Source of the DNA: Marivita sp051859345
Lineage (GTDB): Bacteria; Pseudomonadota; Alphaproteobacteria; Rhodobacterales; Rhodobacteraceae
Direction: 5' to 3'
Assembly (NCBI RefSeq): GCF_051859345.1
Contig: NZ_JBHYFV010000009.1
Span: 1-64,000 of the forward strand
DNA length: 64,000 bases
In this document: positions 38,933 through 47,378 of the stretch, one piece after another
Position numbering within the stretch: position 1 is the first letter of the stretch
How the letters are laid out: each line of letters opens with the position of its first letter
Translations under genes and position numbers: made by a program
The notes under the pieces: generated by a model
The model's input: only the letters and a program-made list of their open reading frames with translations
What the model was told of the DNA's origin: nothing
Database searches by the model: none

Positions 38933-40038
38933 CAGTTTGACTCCTTTTGTTTACGCGGCGCGAGCGGCAGCGAAATTCGGAAACGGGTTTTGCCGGGGAC
39001 AGAATCCACCGAGACCCAACCGTCGTGATCTGAGATAATCTTGCTGACGAGCGCGAGGCCGAGGCCGGTGCCGTTTTCGCGTCCCGACACAAAGGGATCG
39101 AACACGTCGCCGCGAATCTCCGGCGGCAGGCCGGGGCCATCGTCGATCACCTCGACCTGCAGCGGCAGCGACTGGCCGGTGCCATCGGCGCGGCGCAGGC
39201 TGTAGCTGTGTTCGTAATAGGTGTGCAGGCGTATCCTGCCACCTTCGACCGGATCTGCCGCCTCCGAGGCGTTCTTGATCAGGTTCATGAACACCTGCAA
39301 CAGCTGATCGCTGTCACCAAGCGCCAGGGGCAGCGACGGGTCGTAATCTTCGATGATCATCATGTGTGCGCCAAACCCCAGCAGTGCCGAACGGCGCGCC
39401 CGGTCAAGAACATCGTGCAGGTTGACGGGTTTGCGTTCCGGCGCGGACAAGTTGCCGAACTGTTCCACCTGTTCGAGCAGCTTCACGATTCGCCGGGTTT
39501 CCTCAACGATCAGGTCCGTCAGTTCGAGATCATCGTTGGTCAGGTTCATGCTCAGCAACTGCGCCGCCCCGGTTATCCCGGCGAGCGGGTTCTTGATTTC
39601 ATGCGCCAGCATTTCCGCCATGCCGATGGCTGACTTGGCCGCGGATTTGACCGTCTGGCTCTGGTTGACACGCCCGGCAAGTTCGCGCGGGCTGATCAGC
39701 AGGATCATGCAGCCTTCGTTGCCTTGAAGCGGCGCGATTTGCAGGTTGCACACCAGTGGCGGACGCGATCCGGGGCCGACATCCACATCATTGACGAACA
39801 GCGCCGTCCCGTTTGCACGGGCGCGCGCGAGGCTTTTCTCCATCGGGGCATCAACGGTAAGCCGGTCCCAGATTGGTTGTCCCAACAACCACTTGGCCGA
39901 GTTGTTCATGAACCCTTCTGCCGCCGGGTTCATGTCGAGGATGTTTTCGTCCTCATCAATGACGATCGCGGGGACCGGAAGGGATGACCAGATCAGCCGT
40001 TCATCCACCATTGTGGGCTCTCCCGCATCTTCGTTCAT
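38932..40038 (-). CDS. ntrB: Nitrogen regulation histidine kinase NtrB
   Basis: Soluble kinase/phosphatase for NtrC, controlled by PII proteins. The 368-residue product has an N-terminal PAS domain (PVPAIVIDEDENILDMNPAA), HisKA with AHEIKNPLAGITGAAQLL, and HATPase motifs NLIKNASEAADPVEGG and GTGLGLALVSKII. Start overlaps the dusB stop by four bases and stop overlaps ntrC by one, so the three are co-translated. PII genes are not in the window. Confidence 0.97.
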   Translation of the reverse strand: MNEDAGEPTMVDERLIWSSLPVPAIVIDEDENILDMNPAAEGFMNNSAKWLLGQPIWDRLTVDAPMEKSLARARANGTALFVNDVDVGPGSRPPLVCNLQIAPLQGNEGCMILLISPRELAGRVNQSQTVKSAAKSAIGMAEMLAHEIKNPLAGITGAAQLLSMNLTNDDLELTDLIVEETRRIVKLLEQVEQFGNLSAPERKPVNLHDVLDRARRSALLGFGAHMMIIEDYDPSLPLALGDSDQLLQVFMNLIKNASEAADPVEGGRIRLHTYYEHSYSLRRADGTGQSLPLQVEVIDDGPGLPPEIRGDVFDPFVSGRENGTGLGLALVSKIISDHDGWVSVDSVPGKTRFRISLPLAPRKQKESN

Positions 40039-41018
40039 GCGGCTTGCCTCTTGTCGCTCAGGAGGGCGTCCGTCAGGGTGGACAGAACGAAAGATGGATC
40101 GTTGGCCGTCAGGATCGCCTTGCGCAGGCCGGTGTCGGTGGCCGCTTCATCCATGTACCAGCCCAGATGTTTGCGCGCGACGCGCCCGCCAAGATCGCAG
40201 CCATAGAAGGTCAGCATCGCGTCATAGTGCCCGCCCACCATATCGACCAGCGCGCGCCCCTTGGGAACAACCGGCCGCGGCGTGCCGTAGATGTCAGCGG
40301 CGATCTGTGCCAGGATCCACGGCTTGCCCTGCGCGCCGCGCCCAACCATCACGCCATCGGCGCCGCTTTGGGCCAATGCGGTGCGGGCGGAGGTGGTGTC
40401 CACGATGTCACCGTTGGCCACCACAGGAATGGAGACAGCGTCTTTGATCCGGCGAACGGCGCGCCAATCTGCCTGGCCCTTGTAGAATTGGCAGCGGGTG
40501 CGCCCGTGTATGACGATCATCGCGATTCCAATGGCTTCAGCGCGCTGTGCCAGTTCGGCGGCGTTGTGGGACGCATCGTCCCAACCGAGGCGCGTTTTCA
40601 GGGTGACCGGAACAGACACGGCGCTGACCACGGCGTCAATCAGGCGGCAGGCATGATCCAGATCGCGCAGCAACGCCGACCCCGAATAGCCACCCACAAC
40701 CTTTTTGGCAGGGCAGCCCATGTTGATGTCGATCACCTGCGCGCCCATGCCTTCGACCATGCGCGCCGCTTCGGCCATCGCGTTGGGTGTGCGGCCTGCC
40801 AGCTGGACCGAGGTATTGGCGATCCCTGCCCCAAGTTCCGCCTTTTCGCGTGTGCCGGGCCGCGCAGTGAGGAATTCTCCGCTGGCGATCATTTCAGACA
40901 CGACACGTCCTGCACCAAAGCCGGACACCAGACTGCGGAACGGCAAATCCGTGATCCCGGCCAACGGGGCCAGCAACACAGGTGGGGACATGAGATAGTT
41001 TGGAACCGACGGTGTCAC
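40035..41018 (-). CDS. dusB: tRNA-dihydrouridine synthase B (NifR3)
   Basis: Flavin enzyme that reduces specific uridines in tRNA. The 327-residue product has LAPLAGITDLPFRSL, the catalytic cysteine in NMGCPAKKVVGG, and flavin-binding VIHGRTRCQFYKG and GADGVMVGRGAQGKPW. It is the first gene of the classic nifR3-ntrB-ntrC operon. A GTG start at 41018 gives MTPSVPNYL; ATG nine codons later would also fit. A 19-nt palindrome lies about 90 bases upstream. Confidence 0.95.
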   Translation of the reverse strand: MTPSVPNYLMSPPVLLAPLAGITDLPFRSLVSGFGAGRVVSEMIASGEFLTARPGTREKAELGAGIANTSVQLAGRTPNAMAEAARMVEGMGAQVIDINMGCPAKKVVGGYSGSALLRDLDHACRLIDAVVSAVSVPVTLKTRLGWDDASHNAAELAQRAEAIGIAMIVIHGRTRCQFYKGQADWRAVRRIKDAVSIPVVANGDIVDTTSARTALAQSGADGVMVGRGAQGKPWILAQIAADIYGTPRPVVPKGRALVDMVGGHYDAMLTFYGCDLGGRVARKHLGWYMDEAATDTGLRKAILTANDPSFVLSTLTDALLSDKRQAA

Positions 41019-41110
41019 CGCTAAAATCCTTGACTCGTTGAATTTGAGCTAAGCCCTGGCCGCAAACCATTCAATGGAAATAGCCTGAAAAACAGACCCT
41101 CCAAGTGCAA

Positions 41111-41129
41111 TTGCCTAATTATTAGGCAA
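41111..41129. promoter_or_regulatory. 19-nt palindrome between dusB-ntr and ispF
   Basis: TTGCCTAAT and ATTAGGCAA flank a single central T in the 181-base divergent gap. The odd centre and AT-rich arms suit a dimeric repressor site more than a terminator. No regulator can be assigned. Confidence 0.55.
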
Positions 41130-41199
41130 CAACCCCCGGACGATTGCATAGCACCGGGACAAACCTTAGACACATCGCAACGGTTTGAGGGATTTCCAT

Positions 41200-41679
41200 A
41201 TGAAAGTTCGGCTGGGCAACGGGTATGATGTTCACAAGTTCGGGCCCGGCGATCATGTCGTGATCTGTGGTGTGAAAGTTCCGCATGATCAGGCGCTTAT
41301 GGGCCACTCTGATGCCGATGTCGGGATGCATGCGATCACCGATGCGCTGTATGGCGCGCTCGCGGCGGGGGACATTGGCCGCCATTTCCCGCCCTCTGAT
41401 CCGCAATGGAAAGGCGCGGCGAGCGAGATCTTCCTGAAACACGCGGTTCAGATGGCACGCGAGGCGGGATTCGACATCTGCAACGTCGATTGCACGCTGG
41501 TCTGCGAGTTTCCGAAGATCGGCCCCCATGCCGACGCGATGCGCACTGCGCTGGCGCAGATTATGGGAATGCCGGTCGCGGATATCTCGGTCAAGGCGAC
41601 GACATCCGAAAAGCTGGGCTTTACCGGGCGCGGCGAAGGCATTGCGGCCATCGCAACGGCTGCATTGGTGGCATCATGA
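41200..41679 (+). CDS. ispF: 2-C-methyl-D-erythritol 2,4-cyclodiphosphate synthase
   Basis: MEP-pathway enzyme forming the cyclic diphosphate on the way to isoprenoids. The 159-residue product has the metal-binding DVHKF and HSDADVGMHAITDALYGA, and KATTSEKLGFTGRGEGIAA at the C-terminus. Many relatives encode a fused IspDF protein; here IspF stands alone and begins at its own ATG with a GAGG site. No ispD is in the window. It overlaps pgpA as ATGA. Confidence 0.97.
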   Translation: MKVRLGNGYDVHKFGPGDHVVICGVKVPHDQALMGHSDADVGMHAITDALYGALAAGDIGRHFPPSDPQWKGAASEIFLKHAVQMAREAGFDICNVDCTLVCEFPKIGPHADAMRTALAQIMGMPVADISVKATTSEKLGFTGRGEGIAAIATAALVAS

Positions 41680-42164
41680 ACAAGATGATCGCGACCTTCT
41701 TCGGCGTTGGCCTGCTGCGCCCTGCACCGGGCACATGGGGGTCATTGGCCGCCTTGCCCGTGGCTTATGCCGTTCTGTCCATCGGCGGCTTCTGGTTGTT
41801 GGTGAACCTGACCTTTTTTGTCTTTATGTCGGGCTGGATCGCCACTCGCGAAGTGACTCGCGGGCAGACGGATCATGATCCGTCCTATATCGTGATCGAC
41901 GAAGTTGTGGGCCAATGGATCGCCCTGTTTCCAGTGGGTTACGGTGCGATGATGATGTCGGTCGACCTGTTGGCGCTATACCCCGGCTGGATCGCGGCCT
42001 TTGTTCTGTTCCGCCTGTTCGACATCTGGAAGCCGTGGCTGGTGGGCAAGGCCGATGCGCGTGGTGATCCACTTGGGGTGATGCTGGACGACGTGATCGC
42101 GGGGGTGTTTGCCGCGCTTGGAGTGATCGCGCTGGCAGCACTGTTCCATCTGGTGCTGATGTGA
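41676..42164 (+). CDS. pgpA: Phosphatidylglycerophosphatase A
   Basis: Inner-membrane phosphatase completing phosphatidylglycerol synthesis. The 162-residue product has the family motifs LLRPAPGTWGSLAALP, DPSYIVIDEVVGQWIAL and RLFDIWKPWLVGKAD, and four membrane segments. The ATG overlaps the ispF stop (ATGA) and its own stop overlaps the pncC GTG start (GTGA), so ispF-pgpA-pncC is a tightly coupled operon. Confidence 0.95.
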   Translation: MNKMIATFFGVGLLRPAPGTWGSLAALPVAYAVLSIGGFWLLVNLTFFVFMSGWIATREVTRGQTDHDPSYIVIDEVVGQWIALFPVGYGAMMMSVDLLALYPGWIAAFVLFRLFDIWKPWLVGKADARGDPLGVMLDDVIAGVFAALGVIALAALFHLVLM

Positions 42165-42646
42165 GCGAAACGCGGCCCGAAACAATCCTGCGGCTGGCTG
42201 TCGAGGCCGGGGTGACGGTCACAACCGCCGAAAGCTGCACCGGCGGGATGGTGGCGGCGGCCATCACGGATGTGGCCGGATCGTCTGCGGTGTTCGAACG
42301 CGGGTTTGTCACCTATTCGAACCAGGCCAAGATCGACATGCTGGGCGTTGGTCCTGCCACCCTTGAGGCACATGGCGCTGTCTCGGAAGAGGTCGCGCGC
42401 GAGATGGCGCTGGGGGCGCGGGCGGCGGCACATGCCGATGTTGCAGTGTCGATCAGCGGCATCGCCGGTCCCGGTGGGTCGGAACACAAACCCGAGGGCC
42501 GCGTCTGTTTCGGATTGGCGACGCGCGGCGATGTGCAGACCAGCACCATCGAGTTCGGTGCGCTTGGTCGGGCGGAGGTGCGGGCAGCGGCGCGGGATGA
42601 GGCGCTGGACCTGTTGGTTTCGGCGCTGCAAGGCGGTCAGGTGTAA
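42161..42646 (+). CDS. pncC: Nicotinamide-nucleotide amidase (CinA C-terminal type)
   Basis: Hydrolyses nicotinamide mononucleotide to nicotinate mononucleotide, recycling NAD breakdown products. The 161-residue product is the stand-alone CinA C-terminal domain with TTAESCTGGMVAAAI, FERGFVTYSNQAK and SISGIAGPGG. It has no N-terminal COG1058 domain, the usual state in this group. GTG start within the pgpA stop. Its 3' end overlaps the convergent ratA gene by ten bases. Confidence 0.93.
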   Translation: MSETRPETILRLAVEAGVTVTTAESCTGGMVAAAITDVAGSSAVFERGFVTYSNQAKIDMLGVGPATLEAHGAVSEEVAREMALGARAAAHADVAVSISGIAGPGGSEHKPEGRVCFGLATRGDVQTSTIEFGALGRAEVRAAARDEALDLLVSALQGGQV

Positions 42647-43080
42647 AGCTCTGACGCGCGGCGTTCAAAGGCGCGCACGATTCGCTGCATCGCTTCGTAA
42701 AAGAACATGCCGGCCGCCCCTTGCAGGATGCGGTTCTTGAATTCGAAATCGACGTAAAACGTCACTTCGACCCCGCCTTCCACATCCTTGAAGCCCCAGT
42801 TGGAATGCATGTGGCGAAACGGTCCGTCCAGGTATTCGGTGTCGATCTTCATGACCTCGGGCCACAGAACCACGCGGCTGCCAAAGCGTTCGCGAAAGAC
42901 TTTGAAGCTGATCACGAGATCGGCCAGCATCACCTCGTGATCGCCCCGATCCTCTCGTGAACGGATGCGCGCGGCGGCTGTCCAGGGCAGGAACTTGGGG
43001 TAATTCGCCACGTCCGCCACCAGATCATACATCTGTTGCGCCGAGTATGGCAGGGTGCGGGTTTCGGAATGTGTGGGCAT
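42637..43080 (-). CDS. Coq10/RatA START-family protein
   Basis: A 147-residue START-domain protein of the Coq10/RatA family: RTLPYSAQQMYDLVADVANY at the start, WPEVMKIDTEYLDGPFRHM, and FYEAMQRIVRAFERRA at the end. Coq10 binds ubiquinone for respiration; RatA was described as a translation inhibitor in E. coli. In alphaproteobacteria a quinone role is more likely, but the sequence does not decide. ATG overlaps the upstream side of the hpt promoter region. Confidence 0.88.
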   Translation of the reverse strand: MPTHSETRTLPYSAQQMYDLVADVANYPKFLPWTAAARIRSREDRGDHEVMLADLVISFKVFRERFGSRVVLWPEVMKIDTEYLDGPFRHMHSNWGFKDVEGGVEVTFYVDFEFKNRILQGAAGMFFYEAMQRIVRAFERRASELYT

Positions 43081-43153
43081 CTGCTCTTTATGTTTTGACC
43101 GTGACAGTGGCGGGGGATGTCGTATTGTGCGCGCGAAAAATCAAGGGAAACCT

Positions 43154-43696
43154 ATGTCAGAGCGTCCTTATGTCATCGACGAAATGATCTCGGCCAAGGC
43201 GATTGCCGCCCGGATCGAGGAATTGTCGAACGCGATCACGGAAGAATTCCGCGACACCAACAAGCTGGTGGTCGTCGGATTGCTGCGCGGCAGTTTCGTC
43301 TTTATCGCCGATCTGGTACGCGAACTGGACCTGCCCGTCGAGGTCGATTTCCTTGAGGCATCGTCTTATGGCGACAGCATGGAATCAAGCCGCGAGGTGC
43401 GGATTCTCAAGGATTTGCGCGGCCAGATCGAAGGCCGCGACGTGCTGGTGGTCGAGGATATCGTCGACACGGGCCATACGCTCAAACACGTTGTGGGCCT
43501 GCTGGCGTCGCGCAATCCCGGACGGTTGCGCACGATTGCGCTGCTCGACAAACCGTCGCGGCGCGAAACCGATGTGGCGGCGGACTGGATCGGGTTTTCG
43601 ATCCCGGATGAATTCGTCGTCGGCTATGGAATCGACTATGCGCAGCGCAACCGCAACCTGCCCTTTATCGGCAAGGTGCGGTTTGTGGAGGCCTGA
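43154..43696 (+). CDS. hpt: Hypoxanthine phosphoribosyltransferase
   Basis: Purine salvage enzyme converting hypoxanthine and PRPP to IMP. The 180-residue product has the PRPP loop VLVVEDIVDTGHTL, the flexible-loop region FLEASSYGDSMESS and the base-binding DKPSRRETDVAADWIGF. The ATG follows AAGGGAAA; a longer frame upstream runs over ratA and has no family similarity. The 94 bases after its stop, before the LysR gene end, hold no gene. Confidence 0.94.
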   Translation: MSERPYVIDEMISAKAIAARIEELSNAITEEFRDTNKLVVVGLLRGSFVFIADLVRELDLPVEVDFLEASSYGDSMESSREVRILKDLRGQIEGRDVLVVEDIVDTGHTLKHVVGLLASRNPGRLRTIALLDKPSRRETDVAADWIGFSIPDEFVVGYGIDYAQRNRNLPFIGKVRFVEA

Positions 43697-43790
43697 CCTG
43701 GGGCCACCTGTTGTGGATCGCCATGGGTGCGGCATCCGGCAGCACCGGCGCGGACCGCGTGTCCAGGCGGAGGGTGCGATTGGGCAGGCC

Positions 43791-44666
43791 TCAGGACAAC
43801 TTGAGATCACCAGCCAGAGCGGCGCTGTGCGGTTGCAACAGCTTTTCCAGAGCGTCCATCAGCCGCTGAAGCCGTTCACTGCCCGCAAGATCGCGGTGAC
43901 AGGCCACCCAGACCGGCACCGTGAAATCCGGTGTGGCGCGGGTCAGGCGGACAAGGCCGGGTGCGGCGTCCCCAAGTATACAGGGCAAAAAGGCCTGCGC
44001 ATTGCCGCGACTGACCATTTCGGTGAGCAGGCAAAAGCTGTCTGCGCTTGCAGCGATCAGACTGGGATCAATCTCTCGGGCCATCCACTGCGCGGGTTTT
44101 GAGCGTTCCAGCGGTCCGGTGAGGCCCAGCCAGTTCGTGGCATCACGAGAGTCTGCGCGTCCGTACACGGCAAACCGCATGTCGCCCACGCGTTTTCCTG
44201 TCAGATCGTCGGGCAAGGAGGGTGCCGGGCGCAGCGCGATATCGGCGCGCAGCCGTGCCATATCCAGATGCGCGTTGGAGGACAGATAGGTCAGCCGGTC
44301 CGGCTGAATACGACGGGACAGCGCAGGGTAGATCCACGCCAGCACGGTCTGACAGAAGGTATCGGTCGATGTGAGGCGCAGCGAGGTGCCAGACATGCTG
44401 CCGCTGCCATGCATCAGGGCTTCTGCCGAATTCACATGCTGCGCCGCAAGACGGGCCGCCTCGATCACGGGGGCACGGTCGGGGCGCAGACGGTAGCCAC
44501 TCCTGTCACGCTCGAAGACCGGGCCGCCGCAGACCTCTTCAAAGCTTGCGATGCGGCGCAGAACGGTGGCGTGATTGACGCCAAGCACCTTGGCCGCCGC
44601 ATTCACGGACCCCGTATCGGCCACGGCCAATACAAACCGCAGGTCGTCCCAATTCAACTTGTGCAT
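43791..44666 (-). CDS. LysR-family transcriptional regulator
   Basis: A 291-residue regulator with an N-terminal winged helix-turn-helix (LRFVLAVADTGSVNAAAKVL followed by GVNHATVLRRIASFEE) and a C-terminal effector domain. It is divergent from a cytochrome c' and a di-haem cytochrome with a short shared promoter, so it probably controls them. The effector is unknown. The first ATG (44687) would add seven residues; MHKLNWDDLRF fits the family better. Confidence 0.88.
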   Translation of the reverse strand: MHKLNWDDLRFVLAVADTGSVNAAAKVLGVNHATVLRRIASFEEVCGGPVFERDRSGYRLRPDRAPVIEAARLAAQHVNSAEALMHGSGSMSGTSLRLTSTDTFCQTVLAWIYPALSRRIQPDRLTYLSSNAHLDMARLRADIALRPAPSLPDDLTGKRVGDMRFAVYGRADSRDATNWLGLTGPLERSKPAQWMAREIDPSLIAASADSFCLLTEMVSRGNAQAFLPCILGDAAPGLVRLTRATPDFTVPVWVACHRDLAGSERLQRLMDALEKLLQPHSAALAGDLKLS

Positions 44667-44693
44667 GAATGCCCACCCGTTTTGCATTTTCTA

Positions 44694-44706
44694 ACAATTA
44701 ATTTGT
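44694..44706. promoter_or_regulatory. Candidate LysR-type operator
   Basis: A short AT-rich inverted repeat, ACAA-TTAAT-TTGT, centred in the gap between the divergent lysR and cytochrome c' genes. It has the general size of a LysR half-site pair. The assignment rests on position. Confidence 0.3.
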
Positions 44707-44762
44707 GCTGAACGCGAGGCATACTATCTCATGTATGAACACATTTCAGGGAGTTGGAATTC

Positions 44763-45224
44763 ATGATGAAAAATCTCAAATTCGCGGTCGCTCTTGTGGC
44801 GCTCGGCTGTGGCAGCGCGGCCTATGCGCAGGATGACTTCACGGCCCAGTTGAAAGCGCGACAGGGGCAAATGCGGATCATTGCGCTCAATCTCGGCATT
44901 CTGGGCGGAATGGCGCAGGGCAAGACGGAATATGACGCAGCGGCGGCGCAAACCGCCGCAGACTCGCTGGTCGCCGTGTCGGGCATCAATCAGGACCTGC
45001 TCTGGCCAGCCGGGTCGCATGCCGACAGCATCGAAGGCACAAAGGCCCTGGCCGTGATTTGGGAAAATAACGACGGATTCATGTCCAACTGGTCGGATTT
45101 CGGCGAGGCCGCGCTGGCCATGCAGGCGGCGGCCGGCGGCGGACAAGCGGCGCTTGGACCTGCGATGGGGACGATTGGCGGCACCTGCAAAGCCTGTCAC
45201 GATGACTACCGCGTGGCGAACTAA
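44763..45224 (+). CDS. Cytochrome c'
   Basis: A 153-residue periplasmic four-helix haem protein. Signal peptide ends near AYA-Q; the single haem site CKACH is at residues 142-146 near the C-terminus, the arrangement that marks cytochrome c'. Such proteins bind NO and CO and protect against nitrosative stress; the electron-transfer role is minor. Start at the first of two ATGs after a GGGAG site. It is followed by a di-haem cytochrome six bases downstream. Confidence 0.9.
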   Translation: MMKNLKFAVALVALGCGSAAYAQDDFTAQLKARQGQMRIIALNLGILGGMAQGKTEYDAAAAQTAADSLVAVSGINQDLLWPAGSHADSIEGTKALAVIWENNDGFMSNWSDFGEAALAMQAAAGGGQAALGPAMGTIGGTCKACHDDYRVAN

Positions 45225-45230
45225 GCGCTG

Positions 45231-46109
45231 ATGCGGCTTCTTCTGTGGGCATTGGCAGGGCTGGCGGCCGTTTCAGCAACCGGAGTCTGGATGACTCGCG
45301 CGCAGCCCTTTGAGGCTGCGCGTTTGGTCGATTTGACCGGAAACGCTGAACGCGGCGCACCCGTGTTCACGGCCGCAGGCTGTGCGTCCTGCCACACGGC
45401 CCCTGACGCGGAAGGGGATGCCAAGCTGGTGCTGGTCGGGGGCCAGAGGTTTCCGTCCGATTTCGGCACCTTCGTGGCGCCGAACGTGTCACCCCACCCC
45501 GAATCGGGCATCGGCAACTGGTCACTGGCAGATTTCGCCGGCGCAGTGCGACAAGGCGTGTCGCCCGAGGGACAGCACTATTACCCGGCCTTCCCCTACA
45601 CCGCCTATACCCGCATGACGGATCAGGATTTGGTCGATCTGTGGGCCTATTGGCAGACCCTGCCCGCCGACGCGACGCCAAGCCAACCGCACGAGGTTGG
45701 GTTTCCCTTCAACATCCGCCGCTCTGTCGGTGTCTGGAAACAGCTTTACCTCAATGAAGATTGGGTGATCGCCGAAGCAGACACAGCAGAGGTGGCGCGG
45801 GGACGGTATCTTGTCGAAGCGCTGGCACATTGTGGAGAATGCCACACGCCACGAACCGCGCTTGGCGGGTTGGATACGTCGCAATGGCTGACCGGAGCGC
45901 CGAACCCGTCAGGGCGCGGGACAATTCCGGCGCTGACACCGGCCGAGCTTGATTGGGGACCAACCGAGATCGCCTATTACCTCGAGACCGGCTTCACACC
46001 GGATTTCGACAGTGCCGGGGGACATATGGTGGCGGTGATTTCGAATTTCGCCAAGCTGCCTGCCGGCGACCGGGAGGCGGTTGCCGCCTACCTGAAGGCG
46101 CTGCCGTAG
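45231..46109 (+). CDS. Membrane-anchored di-haem cytochrome c
   Basis: A 292-residue protein with an N-terminal signal or anchor helix and two c-type haem sites, CASCH (51-55) and CGECH (201-205), with methionines later in each domain as likely ligands. The layout resembles cytochrome subunits of periplasmic alcohol/gluconate dehydrogenases, but no dehydrogenase is adjacent. It probably passes electrons to or from the cytochrome c' encoded just upstream. Partner unknown. Confidence 0.85.
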   Translation: MRLLLWALAGLAAVSATGVWMTRAQPFEAARLVDLTGNAERGAPVFTAAGCASCHTAPDAEGDAKLVLVGGQRFPSDFGTFVAPNVSPHPESGIGNWSLADFAGAVRQGVSPEGQHYYPAFPYTAYTRMTDQDLVDLWAYWQTLPADATPSQPHEVGFPFNIRRSVGVWKQLYLNEDWVIAEADTAEVARGRYLVEALAHCGECHTPRTALGGLDTSQWLTGAPNPSGRGTIPALTPAELDWGPTEIAYYLETGFTPDFDSAGGHMVAVISNFAKLPAGDREAVAAYLKALP

Positions 46110-46110
46110 A

Positions 46111-46217
46111 CCAAAGCCTTCAAAGGCTTTGGCGAAATCCTTCAAAGGATTTCACCTCGAACCTGAGGCAACCGGCGATCAAAGCCATCAATGGCTTTGG
46201 TCAATAGCTTGAAAGCT
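46111..46217. repeat. TNNA-loop palindrome array, site D (at least four modules)
   Basis: Between convergent cytochrome and lipA genes. Modules: 46111-46132, stem CCAAAGCCT, loop TCAA; 46134-46153, stem GAAATCCT, loop TCAA; 46180-46199, stem CAAAGCCA, loop TCAA; and a short one at 46206-46217, AGCT-TGAA-AGCT. Only the loop, module length and the CT-rich left arms are shared. Confidence 0.85.
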
Positions 46218-46223
46218 TTTGAC

Positions 46224-47174
46224 TCAGGCCTTGGCGAGCTTGGCTTCGCGATTGCTGCGCAGACGGGCGAAATCATCCCCCGCGTGATAGGATGAGCGGG
46301 TCAGCGGAGTTGCCGAGACCATCAAAAACCCCTTGCCGTAGGCCGCTTTTTCATAGCTTGCAAATTCCTCTGGCGTGACAAAGCGATCAACCGCGTGGTG
46401 CTTCGGAGTGGGTTGCAGGTATTGACCAATGGTCAGGAAATCCACATCCGCCGCGCGCATGTCGTCCATCACCTGAAGCACGGATTGACGCTCTTCACCC
46501 AGACCAGCCATGATGCCCGACTTGGTAAAGATCGACGGATCGATCTCTTTCACCCGCTGCAACAGTCGCAGCGAATGGAAATAGCGCGCGCCGGGGCGCA
46601 CCTCGGGATAGAGGCCGGGCACCGTTTCCAGATTGTGGTTGAACACATCCGGGCGCGCCGCCACCACGGTTTCCAGCGCGTCGGGCGCACATTTCAGGAA
46701 ATCCGGTGTCAGAATTTCGATTGTGGTGGTTGGAGAGCGGTGTCGCACCGCGCGAATGGTCTGGGCAAAATGCTCGGCCCCGCCATCCTCAAGGTCATCG
46801 CGGTCCACCGAGGTGATCACCACATGGTTCAGACCCAGCTTTTGAACCGCATCGGCCACGCGGCCCGGTTCGAACGCATCCAGAGTGTCGGGACGGCCTG
46901 TGGCGATGTTGCAGAAGGTGCAGCCACGGGTACAGATGTCGCCCATGATCATCATGGTTGCGTGGCCCTGACTCCAGCATTCGCCGGCGTTTGGGCAACC
47001 CGCTTCTTCGCACACGGTCACGAGGTTGTTCTCGCGCATGATGCGGCGCGTTTCGTTATAGCCTTCGCCACCGGGGGCTTTCACCCTGATCCAGCTTGGC
47101 TTCTTGGGCTGGGCATTGTCCGGACGATGGGCTTTTTCCGGGTGGCGTTGTTCTGGTATCTTGAGGTCGCGCAA
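46224..47174 (-). CDS. lipA: Lipoyl synthase
   Basis: Radical SAM enzyme inserting sulfur at C6 and C8 of protein-bound octanoate to make lipoate. The 316-residue product has both cluster motifs: CEEAGCPNAGECW for the auxiliary cluster and CTRGCTFCNIATG for the radical SAM cluster, plus RSSYHAGDDF near the end, where the auxiliary-cluster serine lies. ATG at 47174 gives MRDLKIPEQRHPEKAHRP, normal for the group. lipB is not in the window. Confidence 0.97.
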   Translation of the reverse strand: MRDLKIPEQRHPEKAHRPDNAQPKKPSWIRVKAPGGEGYNETRRIMRENNLVTVCEEAGCPNAGECWSQGHATMMIMGDICTRGCTFCNIATGRPDTLDAFEPGRVADAVQKLGLNHVVITSVDRDDLEDGGAEHFAQTIRAVRHRSPTTTIEILTPDFLKCAPDALETVVAARPDVFNHNLETVPGLYPEVRPGARYFHSLRLLQRVKEIDPSIFTKSGIMAGLGEERQSVLQVMDDMRAADVDFLTIGQYLQPTPKHHAVDRFVTPEEFASYEKAAYGKGFLMVSATPLTRSSYHAGDDFARLRSNREAKLAKA

Positions 47175-47223
47175 CGGTTTTTCCCCGCTAAGTCAGGTCA
47201 GGACTGCCATAACATATAGGGCA

Positions 47224-47295
47224 GCAGGAGGTAGTACCAGTGTTGCATAGCTGCGTTGCAGCTTCAAATTCCCAAATGTAACGAGTACCTCCTGC
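47224..47295. other. Structured 72-nt element upstream of lipA
   Basis: GCAGGAGGTA and TACCTCCTGC form a perfect 10-bp outer inverted repeat closing about 52 bases, with an inner hairpin GCTGC-GTT-GCAGC. It lies 50 bases upstream of lipA and opposite the end of the DUF6456 gene. Each strand contains an AGGAGG or its complement in the stem. It could be a small RNA, a lipA leader structure or an element remnant; no frame is coding. Confidence 0.45.
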
Positions 47296-47378
47296 ACCCC
47301 AATAACAGGGTCGTGCGCGACCTTTGCCCGTGAATGGCACCTGTGATTGCGTCGATCTGTCCCGACGCGGCGGTGCGA

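Noticed and set aside
46111..46217. CRISPR array at the series of palindromes
   Set aside because: The palindromes differ in sequence from one another and there is no constant repeat with spacers; no cas genes are nearby.
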